Counted from the stretch's first letter, positions 22,876 to 31,956 are shown. The stretch is 64,000 nucleotides of DNA from CAWUIO01 sp963922455 (GCA_963922455.1 CAWUIO010000006.1:1-64000); one strand, 5' to 3'. Notes: a model not told the origin generated them from the letters alone. Made by a program: numbers and translations.

Positions 22876-23826
22876 CTATTTTTTAAAAAAATTCAGCATA
22901 AGGGCTTTCACATCCTCCGCTTTTTCCCAAATGAGTAAATGGCCGGTCTCTTCCATCAGGTGCAATTCTCCCTGGGGCAGGTGACTAGCCGCCTCCTGGG
23001 CTAGGGTTTCCGTTTTTAGACTGGGGTTAAAGTAGGGGTTGGGGATCAATTTATCCTCTTTCCCAAAAATCAGTAAGGTAGGCACTTTTATATTGGGCAA
23101 TTCTGCTTGCATGGGGTCTGCCAACATAGCTTTGACCGACTCAGCAATGGCGTGGGCATAGCCCGAAAAGTCGGCTTTGGATTTAAACCGAATACGGTCT
23201 TCAATAAGGAATTGGGCATCCTCAGGCATTTTATAGAAGGTATTCTCGATGTCCGTGCGGATTTTGGCATCAGAGGTGCGCTCAATCTGCCCCGTATTAA
23301 AAAAATTACCCACCAAGCTTGCCTGACTGGCCGTAAAGGTTTCTAAACCAGAGGGGGCCAAGAGTACCAAGGCCGAAACCCGGTCGGGATGGTCCAGGGC
23401 GCTACGCATCGCCACCTGCCCCCCTAGGGAATGCCCTACAAAAATAACCTGATCCAGCTTGAGATGACTAAGCAAGGCATCTACACAATCGGCGTAAAAA
23501 CGAATGCTATAGGCATATTTATCTTTGCCTGACAAGCCGTGGCCGGGCAGGTCTAATGCCACACAGCGATAGCTACTTTTTAGGCTATCTTGTAATTTTT
23601 GCCACACCGGGATGTAATTGCCCAAACCGTGGATAAATACCAAGGTTTGCTCCCCTTCTTGGCTATCGGTATACGCTACTTTAATTCCGTCTTGAAATGT
23701 AAAATAAGATACCCTGTCCACATAGCGGTCTTCCAGGTTTTGGGCCAAAAGCGATACGCTTAGGAGGTGTAGACTGAGGGTGATGAACCCGTACCGGGAT
23801 AAGCAACTTGAGATATAGGTGTACAT
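22876..23826 (-). CDS. Secreted/periplasmic alpha/beta hydrolase
   Basis: 316 residues with an N-terminal signal (FITLSLHLLSVSLLAQ). Alpha/beta-hydrolase landmarks: oxyanion region LVFIHGLGNYIPVW, CVALDLPGHGLSGK, nucleophile elbow VGHSLGGQVAMR (Ser), acid in LIFGKEDKLIPNPY, and final His in MEETGHLLIWEKAEDV. Esterase, lipase or related activity is likely; the substrate is unknown. The signal peptide sets it apart from cytoplasmic members. It is in the same direction as, and 35 nt downstream of, the metallophosphoesterase gene. Confidence 0.85.
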   Translation of the reverse strand: MYTYISSCLSRYGFITLSLHLLSVSLLAQNLEDRYVDRVSYFTFQDGIKVAYTDSQEGEQTLVFIHGLGNYIPVWQKLQDSLKSSYRCVALDLPGHGLSGKDKYAYSIRFYADCVDALLSHLKLDQVIFVGHSLGGQVAMRSALDHPDRVSALVLLAPSGLETFTASQASLVGNFFNTGQIERTSDAKIRTDIENTFYKMPEDAQFLIEDRIRFKSKADFSGYAHAIAESVKAMLADPMQAELPNIKVPTLLIFGKEDKLIPNPYFNPSLKTETLAQEAASHLPQGELHLMEETGHLLIWEKAEDVKALMLNFFKK

Positions 23827-23861
23827 AAACTATAGTTTACCTCCCTAAAACGAAGGAGAGC

Positions 23862-24392
23862 TTAAACAATTGTACTCAGGGTACTTTCTTCTACTTCATA
23901 GCCCAAAGCTTCCCGGCTCTCGGTATCAAAAATGATAAAACTAGCCATGGTGTCTTGTCCCCGGGCCGGGTCATAGCCCATCAGGTTGCCGGGGTTGAGC
24001 AATTGGGCCGATTGTATCTGTTCGATAGCAAATTGGTGGTTGTGCCCATAGCAAACCAGATCAAAATCGCCCGATTTCACCATGGCGTGGGCGAGGTCTG
24101 GATAGTGATTGGCGGCACATCTTAAGCCTCCCAGCTCAGTTATCATATACTCTCCGTAGAGCGTTACTTGGGGGTGCCGGGCCGCAATAGAAGTCATACG
24201 GTACTGGTCCCCATCATTATTGCCGAAAACAATATGGATATCCCGGCTATACAAGCGCGCCATTTCACTTAAAATAAAAGGAGAACACAGGTCTCCACAA
24301 CAAATCAAGGCATGGGTGTTTTGTAGGTGCCCCATGGCTTTTCTTAAACTCCAAATATTATCGTGAATATCAGAAATGATCCCTATTTTCAT
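23862..24392 (-). CDS. YfcE/MJ0936-type metallophosphoesterase
   Basis: A 176-residue calcineurin-like phosphodiesterase with all metal-binding motifs: IGIISDIHDN (DxH), ICCGDLCS (GDxx), VFGNNDGD (GNxD), NHYPDLA (H) and CYGHNHQ (GHxH). These bind two metal ions and hydrolyse phosphodiesters; the natural substrate of this small cytoplasmic class is generally unknown. The length is typical. It begins a short transcript with the alpha/beta hydrolase downstream. Confidence 0.9.
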   Translation of the reverse strand: MKIGIISDIHDNIWSLRKAMGHLQNTHALICCGDLCSPFILSEMARLYSRDIHIVFGNNDGDQYRMTSIAARHPQVTLYGEYMITELGGLRCAANHYPDLAHAMVKSGDFDLVCYGHNHQFAIEQIQSAQLLNPGNLMGYDPARGQDTMASFIIFDTESREALGYEVEESTLSTIV

Positions 24393-24448
24393 ACCGCAAA
24401 CTTAGGAGAAATTACCCAATTAAGGAGAAGGAGGATCTCAAAAAAGAA

Positions 24449-24468
24449 GGGAGCCTTCTAAGACTCCC
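24449..24468 (-). terminator. Terminator of the ferredoxin gene
   Basis: Minus-strand stem GGGAG-t-CTT / AAG-g-CTCCC followed by TTCTTTTTT, 28 nt beyond the ferredoxin stop. Confidence 0.8.
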
Positions 24469-24496
24469 TTAATTATCCTAATAATACCTTGAAAGA

Positions 24497-24847
24497 TTAA
24501 GCTTCTTGGTGTAACCAAGCCTTTTTGGCCAGTAGGTCTTCTTCGCTTTCCCGGTAATCGGGGTCGTCTACGCAGCAATCAACAGGGCAAACCGCCGCAC
24601 ACTGAGGCTCTTCGTGAAAACCGGTACACTCCGTACACTTGTCGGGAACAATGTAGTAAAACTCATCCGAAATGGGTTCCATCGGAATATCGGCACTCGT
24701 GGTAGTTCCATCTTCCATTTCCACCTCTTTGAGGGCATTTCCCCCGCCCCAGGTCCATTCAACCCCTCCTTCGTAGATAGCGGTATTGGGGCATTCCGGC
24801 TCACAAGCCCCACAATTGATACATTCGTCTGTTATGATAATTGCCAT
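24497..24847 (-). CDS. 2[4Fe-4S] ferredoxin
   Basis: A 116-residue electron carrier. Cluster I ligands lie in CINCGACEPECP at the N-terminus. Cluster II ligands lie in CTECTGFHEEPQCAAVCP, with the six-residue insertion (GFHEEPQ) typical of the YfhL/Alvin-type ferredoxins. The roughly 45-residue acidic insertion between the clusters (VEMEDGTTTSADIPMEPISD) is longer than in the smallest members and is common in Bacteroidota. It acts in the cytoplasm; no partner oxidoreductase is adjacent. It is monocistronic, with its own terminator. Confidence 0.93.
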   Translation of the reverse strand: MAIIITDECINCGACEPECPNTAIYEGGVEWTWGGGNALKEVEMEDGTTTSADIPMEPISDEFYYIVPDKCTECTGFHEEPQCAAVCPVDCCVDDPDYRESEEDLLAKKAWLHQEA

Positions 24848-25049
24848 GAGTATTGTCTATTTTATATGCCTTAATAATAATTAGTACACTAATTAAACAG
24901 GATTCACCACAAATATAAAATAATCTTGACTTTTTTCAAATAAGCTTCCCAGGAAGATTTTGGGTTTTTTGTAGAACCCAGCCCCATATTATTTTGTAGG
25001 TGCACTCCCGATAGCCCTTGGTTTTTATTCTGAGGAAAATAAAGGCATA

Positions 25050-25178
25050 GGGGCTTCCCCGCGCTATTCCCTAAAGTGCTCATAACAAAAAAACTGCCGG
25101 CGCGGGTCGGGCTGTCACTACTCGCTGCCTCTACCCTCTGGCCCTAAGAGCTCAAACAGGCCGTTCCATCCCTAAGCC
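25050..25178 (-). repeat. Structured intergenic element, copy 8
   Basis: Minus-strand copy. Ends GGCTT/AAGCC, hairpin CCCGCGC/GCGCGGG, internal variant GCTC-TTA-GGGC. It occupies the 352-nt gap between the ATPase stop (21 nt away) and the ferredoxin start, exactly where a permease gene would be expected downstream of the ATPase gene. Confidence 0.94.
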
Positions 25179-25199
25179 ATCCCAAATCAGGGCCTAATT

Positions 25200-26177
25200 T
25201 TAATAGCTAAAGTGTTCCTTATACTTATAAAATGCCCTCATAATTTCGGAAGGTAGGGCCCGTAATCCGCCTTTCTCCGTTTTATCCTGAATGAACAGCC
25301 CCTCTTTGGCTTCGTGGAGATGAGCCGTTTTTTCCATGAGATCCAGGAGGCTAATATCTTCCTGGCAAGGTACCCAGCGACGCTCCCCTGTATCCTCTTG
25401 GGAGCTCACATAGGGAAGGATATCCCGCAATTGGCTCACTTTGAGTTCTATTTGGAAACGGTTGCTGTCAAAAAACTCTTTGACAAATGTATTCTTGGGC
25501 TTAAAAATTAACTCGCGGGCCTCCCCCCATTGTTGAATTTTTCCTTGATCCATGAGGCAAATAAAATCTCCCAGATCTAAGGCCTCAAACACATCATGGG
25601 TGACCATGACCACGGTCTTTTGGGCAAGACTTTCAATACGTTTAAATTCTTCCACGATTTGGTGTCGCGTGATGGGGTCCAAAGCCCCAAAGGGTTCATC
25701 CAGTAACATCAAAGGGGGATCGACCGCCAAGGCCCGGGCTACGCCCACTCGCTGTCTTTGCCCCCCACTCAGTTCCCGGGGGTAGCGGTGCAGCAATTCA
25801 CTAGGGTCCAAATCCAACATTTCCATGAGTTCTTGGGTGCGGGACTCAATTTGAGGGGCCTCCCATTTTAGCAGCCAAGGCACCAAGCCAATATTTTGGG
25901 CTACGGTATAGTGGGGAAACAAACCGGCATTTTGGATAACATAGCCAATATTTTTGCGCAACTCAACGGGGTTTTGTTGGTTAATATTGACCTGATCAAT
26001 GAAAATATTCCCGGTAGTGGGCTCTACCAAGCGATTGATCATTTTGAGAGTAGTCGTTTTACCACTGCCACTCGTACCGAGCAGGATCAGCTTTTTCCCT
26101 TTTTCCAGTTCAAAGTTTACCTGGGATACCGCCGTGGATTCGCCGTATTGCTTACTTAAATTTTTTACGAGGAGCAT
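25200..26177 (-). CDS. ABC transporter ATPase, OpuCA/ProV type (osmoprotectant uptake)
   Basis: A 325-residue ATPase: Walker A LLGTSGSGKTTTLKM, Q-loop VIQNAGLFPHYTV, signature LSGGQRQRVGVARALA, Walker B LMLLDEPFGALD, and H-loop MVTHDVFEALDLGD. NAGLFPHYTVAQNIGLVP is typical of quaternary-amine (glycine betaine/choline) importers. A C-terminal regulatory segment of about 85 residues resembles part of a CBS region. Usually a permease/binding-protein gene follows directly; here it is absent and repeat copy 8 lies there instead. The ATPase must work with a component encoded elsewhere or is an orphan. The methyltransferase-like gene upstream may be cotranscribed. Confidence 0.88.
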   Translation of the reverse strand: MLLVKNLSKQYGESTAVSQVNFELEKGKKLILLGTSGSGKTTTLKMINRLVEPTTGNIFIDQVNINQQNPVELRKNIGYVIQNAGLFPHYTVAQNIGLVPWLLKWEAPQIESRTQELMEMLDLDPSELLHRYPRELSGGQRQRVGVARALAVDPPLMLLDEPFGALDPITRHQIVEEFKRIESLAQKTVVMVTHDVFEALDLGDFICLMDQGKIQQWGEARELIFKPKNTFVKEFFDSNRFQIELKVSQLRDILPYVSSQEDTGERRWVPCQEDISLLDLMEKTAHLHEAKEGLFIQDKTEKGGLRALPSEIMRAFYKYKEHFSY

Positions 26178-26238
26178 GCAAGAACATTTTGATTTAAGGC
26201 TTGCTTTAATTTGATGAACTCTTCCTGGAGCTCATAGT

Positions 26239-27399
26239 TTATTGAGGCTTGTTCACCCGAAGCAAGACTTGTAAAAATTGCCCACAGCCCAGACCTTTTT
26301 GCAATTCAAACTCAAGATTCCGGAGGGCATAGGCAATATGAGGCTCAATAATATTGGCCCGTGTATCTCCATAAGCAATCCATTGGGTATCTTGAATCAA
26401 ACGATCCAGGGTGAGAATCCCAAACTGAAGGGCCGGAGGAAATTGATCCCAGTCTTGTAGTTCTTGTGGAATCAAGGGGGTTTCAAATCGCGTAATGGCG
26501 TATTGCACAAAGAGGTTCCATACTTTGGCAAAGTATTCATAAAAGGCCATCACTTTTTTGGGCATGGCCTGGGGCAAGTCTTCCAGGTTGATCAACAATT
26601 CGCGTAGGTCCGTTCTTTGAAAAGGGCTTAGCAAACGGTTGATATGACTCCGGGCGGCCGGGTGAATATCCGGCCGGTCTCCCGAATTAATTAGGATGGA
26701 ACGGTCCCGGATAGCGAGGGTCTCCAAACTACCCGAAGTTTGTTTATTGATTTCCAGTAAGAGCTTGAGCATTTCCCGGCGCCCCCAAAATACTTGAGTT
26801 TTTTGCGATAAGGGTTTGATGGGGTTTAAGGCATATTTTCCCTTCACATCAAATACAATCAGGCTCCCATTCTGGGCATGATCGATAAGGTCAACAAGTA
26901 TGTTGGCCAACTGGTCTTTCTTTAAGCGAGACCAACGCCCGTAATGAGAAAGGTAAATATCAAAAGGAGATTCCAGCTTAAACATGCCCAGGCCCTGCGA
27001 ATAGTCATGCCGGATAAAGCGTACTTTCTTTTGGTGCCTATACACGTGATTGGCCTGCTCCACAATAGTATAATCTTTCTCAATACCTAGGTATAAGCCC
27101 ACCTGCTCGGCAGGTAAAATATAATCTCGATCAAGGTCCAACTGAGACCGGTCTTCAGGCAACTCGCTCAACAAGCGGTAACCCCGTAAATTGGGTAAAC
27201 CTAGCTCCAGAACTCTTATTTGGGGAGTTGTATTTTCATCTTTTCCCTGAGTGAGCTTTTTGAGGTGGGGTTTAAGGGTATACTGAATAAGCTCATCTTC
27301 CCATTGCAGTCGCACACGGTCTGGTTGATGAAAACCTGGTTTGGTTTGGGGAGGGATATTGTGTTCCCGGTAAAAGTCTACGTCACGCAGCTCTCCCAT
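26239..27399 (-). CDS. Putative SAM-dependent methyltransferase-like protein
   Basis: 386 residues, soluble. A Rossmann methyltransferase-like pattern is visible in the first half: IRVLELGLPNLRGYRLLSEL (motif I position), YLGIEKDYTIVEQANHV, VRFIRHDYSQGLGMF and FDIYLSHYGRWSRLKKDQL, which looks like the motif IV/V region of a class I enzyme. The second half is alpha-helical with no recognised domain. Motif I lacks the usual GxGxG, so activity is uncertain. It precedes the OpuCA-type ATPase by 61 nt on the same strand. The family is not identified; another possibility is a non-catalytic Rossmann protein. Confidence 0.55.
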   Translation of the reverse strand: MGELRDVDFYREHNIPPQTKPGFHQPDRVRLQWEDELIQYTLKPHLKKLTQGKDENTTPQIRVLELGLPNLRGYRLLSELPEDRSQLDLDRDYILPAEQVGLYLGIEKDYTIVEQANHVYRHQKKVRFIRHDYSQGLGMFKLESPFDIYLSHYGRWSRLKKDQLANILVDLIDHAQNGSLIVFDVKGKYALNPIKPLSQKTQVFWGRREMLKLLLEINKQTSGSLETLAIRDRSILINSGDRPDIHPAARSHINRLLSPFQRTDLRELLINLEDLPQAMPKKVMAFYEYFAKVWNLFVQYAITRFETPLIPQELQDWDQFPPALQFGILTLDRLIQDTQWIAYGDTRANIIEPHIAYALRNLEFELQKGLGCGQFLQVLLRVNKPQ

Positions 27400-27611
27400 A
27401 AATGTGAATCATTATAAAGGTTCAAATGTTCCGTTTAGCTTATTAAAAGCAATTCTAAAGATAAGAAATCCAGACCAAGCACCTAAAAAAGGGCTTTTTT
27501 TGTCCATAAACCTAGTGAAAGGTCACAAAATTTTTCCAAAGAACGGAAAGTGGGGCGATTTGGTCAAGAAAAGGAGAAAGTGGGCTGCTTGGCTACGTAT
27601 TTTACAAAAAA

Positions 27612-27637
27612 AATGCTGTCTAAGAGGAGACAGCATT
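27612..27637 (-). terminator. Terminator of the ribosomal protein THX gene
   Basis: A perfect 10-bp stem AATGCTGTCT/AGACAGCATT with a 6-nt loop, followed on the minus strand by T8. It lies 9 nt past the THX stop codon. Confidence 0.88.
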
Positions 27638-27646
27638 CGGACAATT

Positions 27647-27796
27647 TTATTCTTCCCCTTCTTGGGGCTTCTTGGATTCTTGGGGATTACTACCGGAAGT
27701 GCTAACGTAGGTCTTTTTTTTAGGTCTAGGCCGTACGTTTCCGTAGGTTCCGCGAATGATCTTTCCTCTTTTAGTCCTGATATCTCCTTTACCCAT
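27647..27796 (-). CDS. 30S ribosomal protein THX
   Basis: A 49-residue basic protein: MGKGDIRTKRGKIIRGTYGN, then VRPRPKKKTYV and a Gln/Glu-rich tail. MGKGDxxTKRGKI is the signature of the small THX (bTHX) protein of the 30S subunit head, present in Bacteroidota and Thermus. It binds 16S rRNA and helps stabilise the small subunit. The gene is easily missed because of its length. An isolated gene with its own hairpin terminator directly behind the stop supports it as a real, independently transcribed unit. Confidence 0.93.
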   Translation of the reverse strand: MGKGDIRTKRGKIIRGTYGNVRPRPKKKTYVSTSGSNPQESKKPQEGEE

Positions 27797-27909
27797 TCTT
27801 TAAAATTACTTTATAATAGTTATTATAACTGTAAAGCAAAAATAAAAAAGGATAAGGAAATATGGAAGCGAAGTACCATATTTCCCAGAAATACCTCAAA
27901 ACTTAGGGT

Positions 27910-29121
27910 TTAGGCTCTTGAGCTAGGCTGCGGTGCTACCTCTCGGTACATATCCAGAAGCTGTGGTTTGATGATTTCCGGATGAAAACACTGCTCATAA
28001 CACTTGCGGGCCTGTCGGGCCATGCGCGCGTATTCTTCAGGCCCCATAGAGTATATTTTAAACAAGGCTTCGGCCGCTTCCTGATAATTTGAAACGACAA
28101 AACCAGCTTCATGCTCCAAAACCCGATCTTTAATAGGTACTTTATCGGATATAATTACCGGTTTGTGCATCGATAAAGCTTCCACAATGCTTAGGCCAAA
28201 TCCCTCATAACGAGAAAGTTGCATATACACATACGAATCTCGCAAATAACGGTATTTATCCCGGTCACTTACCCGGCCTGGAATCTGGATGTGCCCCCCC
28301 GGATCCAATTGCATATCTTGGATCAAGTTACGCACCGTACGTAAATCTTGGGCACTATGTCTCCCAATCATAACCATCGGAATCCGGATGCTACTATGTC
28401 TTTGAAATAACTGATAGGCCTTTAATTGCTGATCAATCCCTTTTTGGTAAATATCAAAACGGCCTACAAAACAGATATGTCTCTTACGTGGGTAAACAAA
28501 ATCCCGAGAATAGTCCGGAACAAAGTTGGTTACCATCGAGATCTTATTGTCGGTAAAACGACGGATATCTTCCACCCCTTGATTGCTGATGGCGTGCACC
28601 ATACTCGCATTTTTCAAGATGTGGCCTTCTAAGGTTTTCAAGAAAACCAATTTCAACCATTTTTTCTTTTGAAGACTTTCGCTGCTGTACGAATCGTGAG
28701 GAGTAAAAATGTAGGGTATATTCTTTTCTTTAAGGATTTTAGAAAATTTATAATTGCTGATGCGAAAAACACTGTGGAGGTGAAAAATACAATTGTCTTC
28801 CTGGGACATCTCATCGAGCCAACGATAAAAACGCTGAGGAAAACGCATGCCCATCATTTTAAGGTAGGCAAAATGATGAATGGTAACCCCTTGTTTACGC
28901 TCTTTATAGTAGGCATCTTGATCCACTTGGTCAAAGTTGATAAAATGCATATCCAACTCGTGACGCAAAAGATTGGTATTCTGATACAGATATTGATTTA
29001 CGCCGCATCCAGACTCCGGACGATAGACACCAAACTGAAAAACCTTGATCGTAGCCTTAGTTTTTGGGGTCGAGCACATGCTTGGAAAGCGTTCCATTAC
29101 CGGGTAGTTGTTTGTACTCAT
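27910..29121 (-). CDS. Glycosyltransferase family 4 (GT-B)
   Basis: About 403 residues. The N-terminal Rossmann half opens with IKVFQFGVYRPESGCGVNQY, and the C-terminal nucleotide-sugar-binding half has HICFVGRFDIYQKGIDQQLK, YVYMQLSRYEGFGLSIVEAL (the EGFGLxxxEA motif of GT4) and KPVIISDKVPIKDRV. Such enzymes transfer a sugar from an NDP- or lipid-linked donor to polysaccharide or lipid acceptors at the inner face of the membrane. ATG 29121 (MSTNNYPVMERF) is preferred over an ATG at 29166. No polysaccharide cluster surrounds it, so the product is unknown. Confidence 0.88.
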   Translation of the reverse strand: MSTNNYPVMERFPSMCSTPKTKATIKVFQFGVYRPESGCGVNQYLYQNTNLLRHELDMHFINFDQVDQDAYYKERKQGVTIHHFAYLKMMGMRFPQRFYRWLDEMSQEDNCIFHLHSVFRISNYKFSKILKEKNIPYIFTPHDSYSSESLQKKKWLKLVFLKTLEGHILKNASMVHAISNQGVEDIRRFTDNKISMVTNFVPDYSRDFVYPRKRHICFVGRFDIYQKGIDQQLKAYQLFQRHSSIRIPMVMIGRHSAQDLRTVRNLIQDMQLDPGGHIQIPGRVSDRDKYRYLRDSYVYMQLSRYEGFGLSIVEALSMHKPVIISDKVPIKDRVLEHEAGFVVSNYQEAAEALFKIYSMGPEEYARMARQARKCYEQCFHPEIIKPQLLDMYREVAPQPSSRA

Positions 29122-29166
29122 TGTTAATAATTTTGAATGATACCTAATAAATTTCTGTAAAATCAA

Positions 29167-29474
29167 ATGCTCTTATGCTTGACCAAACCTTTTAATTTTG
29201 GAATTATCAAGAAACATTTGAAAGTAGATGAGATTACACTCTACTAGTCTTGTAGTGATGAAGAAACAGAAATATGTGGATCACGCGGCTATATACGACC
29301 CTGGCAAAGCTGTAAGAAATATCTTTTTGGTTGGTTGAAGCTCGTGTAGAATTGAGCTTTCTACTATTGTTTACTCCACTTACCAGGAAAAGGTTGCACT
29401 TGTAGGAAAAAAATTATTTACGGCTACCTTTTAGCGAATCTTTCTTGAAATTGGTCAAATCCAACTTATTTTCT
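29167..29474. other. Intergenic gap without identifiable features
   Basis: The 308-nt gap between the glycosyltransferase start and the end of the TAXI gene contains no ORF of note, no copy of the structured element and no convincing terminator. It presumably carries the glycosyltransferase promoter. Confidence 0.5.
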
Positions 29475-30833
29475 TTAAAACCTCCCCCCTTCTGGCGTGG
29501 GAGCTTTCTGCCGAGCCCGGGCCATCAATTGATGAATGTAATTGCTGGTATGCGTGGCATGGTTCAAAAAACTTGTCAGGCTCTCTTCGCCCCGGATGCT
29601 AAAATCCTGCCCCGAATGATGGGCAATTGCTTCACTCTTGAGTTTGATTAATTGGTTCCGCATCCGGATCAATTCCCCCATCTCCAAGTCGGTATGCATT
29701 TCTAAGTTGAGGACGCGAAGTTCAATTTGGTTCAGTTCCACCAAATACCGCACAATACCCAAGCCTTTGCGCCGGGCATACCACTGCCAGATAAAAAAGC
29801 TGGCAATAATGAGCGAAAAGACAAAACTCCGGAAGTTTTCGACGTATTCCACAAATTCACTGGTAATTGCGGGGTTGTCCCGGTTGCGGTACATTCTTGC
29901 CCCCGGATGGATAGGGTACTCCAGGGCCCCCAGAAAATTGTCTTCATCCAAGGAAGGTAAATTGGCTTTACGGGCAAAGTCCCCCCCGTAAATGACATTC
30001 AGAAGTTGATTGATGGCCTGTCGCGGGGTACTTTTATGGGCAATCAGGATCAATTGCGTCCCTAAAGTCTTGAGCCGCTTTTGAGGCACGGAGGGCACCA
30101 AACCATAGGTATAGGCCGGAATCCAATACTCTTTGACGGCAAAACGCTGGTTGGAAAAAGCCGCCCCAAAGGGAATTTCCATGAGCCGGTAGCCATACTC
30201 TTTCACCAATATTTCGGCTTGCCCCGAAGGCAGGGAAGAAACCATAAAAAATGCATCGGGCAATTGCGACATGCTACTGTCACGGGGCAATTGGGCAATT
30301 TGGGAGTAAGATAGATTGGTCTCCGTATACGTTTCCTCGCTCAATCCGGCAAATGCCAGCACTTCCTTGCTCAGTAAGTTAGACCCACTCCCCGGCGAAC
30401 TCAAATTGAGCCGTCTACCCCGAAGCCCGTTCAAGCCTAAGCTGTCCAATCCGGGTTTTACCAAAACGTGCAGGGGTTCTCTTTGCAAAACGGCCACTTG
30501 TTGCACATTGGGCAGGGTCTCAATCCCCCCTTGGATCAAAGCAATATCCAAGCGGCCCTCCGAAACTTTTTGGAGCGCTTCTCCCGAACCTTGAGTGCCT
30601 TCTATTTCGATAAAAATACCGGGGGCATTGGCTTCTTCTACCAAAGCCCGGGCTATATCGGTACGGCGGCCGTGTAAGCTCCCCGCACTCATACGCAGTT
30701 GGTAGGTATTTCCCTGAATTCCTCGCCAGTAAAAATAGATGGATATCCCCAAAGACAGTAAGATTAACACAATCAATACATACCGGGTCGCAATGAGTTT
30801 GCGAAGCAAATGAGTGGTTTGAACCGGAGCCAT
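29475..30833 (-). CDS. TAXI-family TRAP-transporter solute-binding-like protein, membrane anchored
   Basis: 452 residues: an N-terminal membrane anchor (YVLIVLILLSLGISIYFYW), a periplasmic TAXI-type binding domain (LRMSAGSLHGRRTDIARALV; VSEGRLDIALIQGG; LNLSSPGSGSNLLSKEVLAF; RQAINQLLNVIYGG), a second membrane helix (SFVFSLIIASFFIWQWYARR, about residues 340-360) and a cytoplasmic helical tail of about 90 residues. TAXI proteins normally bind a carboxylate or similar solute for a TRAP permease, but no permease gene is near. The second helix plus tail suggest a sensor or signalling role rather than transport; this is inference. Confidence 0.78.
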   Translation of the reverse strand: MAPVQTTHLLRKLIATRYVLIVLILLSLGISIYFYWRGIQGNTYQLRMSAGSLHGRRTDIARALVEEANAPGIFIEIEGTQGSGEALQKVSEGRLDIALIQGGIETLPNVQQVAVLQREPLHVLVKPGLDSLGLNGLRGRRLNLSSPGSGSNLLSKEVLAFAGLSEETYTETNLSYSQIAQLPRDSSMSQLPDAFFMVSSLPSGQAEILVKEYGYRLMEIPFGAAFSNQRFAVKEYWIPAYTYGLVPSVPQKRLKTLGTQLILIAHKSTPRQAINQLLNVIYGGDFARKANLPSLDEDNFLGALEYPIHPGARMYRNRDNPAITSEFVEYVENFRSFVFSLIIASFFIWQWYARRKGLGIVRYLVELNQIELRVLNLEMHTDLEMGELIRMRNQLIKLKSEAIAHHSGQDFSIRGEESLTSFLNHATHTSNYIHQLMARARQKAPTPEGGRF

Positions 30834-30984
30834 AGGTACAAAACTTGGTGAAGGGGCGGTTTGTGCAGCATATTCTTCTTTCCGAGCAAAATTGCCTTTG
30901 CTTTATAGCGGCAATATACATAAAAAGTGCCTAGCAATCCAGCAATTTCCCGGAACTTAAGCCCCTAGTTCTAAGGATTTTTCT

Positions 30985-31115
30985 GGGGCTTCCCCGCGCC
31001 AAAGGAGGCACTACCCATTTGCCCTTCGGTAGCCGCGCGGGTCGGGCTTTCGCTACTCGCTGCCTTTCCCCGCTAGGCCTGCACGAGCTCAAACAGGCCG
31101 CTCTATCCCTAAGCT
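30985..31115 (-). repeat. Structured intergenic element, copy 9
   Basis: Minus-strand copy. Hairpin CCCGCGC/GCGCGGG, 5' end AGCTTAGGGATAGAGCGGC, 3' end AAGCCCC. A companion tract (AAAAGAGAGCAGAG on the plus strand) follows it. It lies in the 502-nt gap between the divergent TAXI gene and the membrane protein at 31336; the rest of the gap shows no gene. Confidence 0.94.
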
Positions 31116-31335
31116 GATGAAAAGAGAGCAGAGACTTAAAACCAGGAGGCGATAAGCGGGAGTTGGGATGCATTGTCATCTCCCAGGGTATTGCTCGTGT
31201 TTGTTAGATACTGCTCTTCGGAGACCAATCTACTAGAAAAGACCGTCTGTTAAACCAGAGAATAAACCCATTCCATAATTCTTTGGCCATGTCTAAGCGA
31301 AGTGCTATTTTGCTAGCCATTAAATTTTACCCGAT

Positions 31336-31956
31336 ATGGTTTACGAAGTCATCAAACCCCTGGGCCAGGCGGCTATCCAGTTATTATTTAAGGCCCTGGG
31401 ACTTTTTTTGGGGCTGCTCTTATTTAATTGGGGGCTGTTGATTTCCTTTTTTTGGATCATTCCTGGCTCTGGGGCGGCCTACTTTTCTTACTGGCTGGTA
31501 ATCATGTTCTTTTTTGGGGTGATTGTCCCTATCTTCTTTTTGGTATTGCTAAGGATCTACCTGCCCCAGATGGTTTTGTTTCATGTATATGAAGAATACC
31601 AAGAGGTGATACTCGAGATGCTGGCCCAGCGCATCCTGGAAAATTCGGGCAAATTAGACCCGGCGGCCCTGATGGACTGGGCGAAGGAAATTCGCCCCCG
31701 GATTTTGGCCCGGCTCTTTAAATACTTTTTAAAAATATTTCCCTGGGAAGAAATCCCGGAAAAATTGGCCGAAGCCGAAGAGGGCCAGCCGCTCCCAGTA
31801 GAGGAGCTTACCCAGCTCCTCATAGATACCGTCGAGGAGGAAGTACCTACTTCTTGGCTGGCTTTTAGCTATTGGCGTTTCTGGAGATGGTTTTTGGTCA
31901 ACCTTATCCTGTGGGGCTTGGCTTTTTATGGGGCATATTCCTTATATTCCGGTTAA
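31336..31956 (+). CDS. Hypothetical integral membrane protein
   Basis: 206 residues. Two hydrophobic helices near the N-terminus (LFLGLLLFNWGLLISFFWII; WLVIMFFFGVIVPIFFLVLL, about residues 22-75), a cytoplasmic-looking acidic middle (LAEAEEGQPLPVEELTQLLI) and a C-terminal helix (RWFLVNLILWGLAFYGAYSL). No enzyme motif or recognised family. It is followed 27 nt later by the ADP-ribosylglycohydrolase gene on the same strand, so the two are likely cotranscribed. Nothing in the sequence shows that they act together. Confidence 0.7.
   Translation: MVYEVIKPLGQAAIQLLFKALGLFLGLLLFNWGLLISFFWIIPGSGAAYFSYWLVIMFFFGVIVPIFFLVLLRIYLPQMVLFHVYEEYQEVILEMLAQRILENSGKLDPAALMDWAKEIRPRILARLFKYFLKIFPWEEIPEKLAEAEEGQPLPVEELTQLLIDTVEEEVPTSWLAFSYWRFWRWFLVNLILWGLAFYGAYSLYSG

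Noticed and set aside
27404..27913. Plus-strand 169-codon ORF
   Set aside because: It is antisense to ribosomal protein THX and its terminator, and has low-complexity Lys-rich ends.
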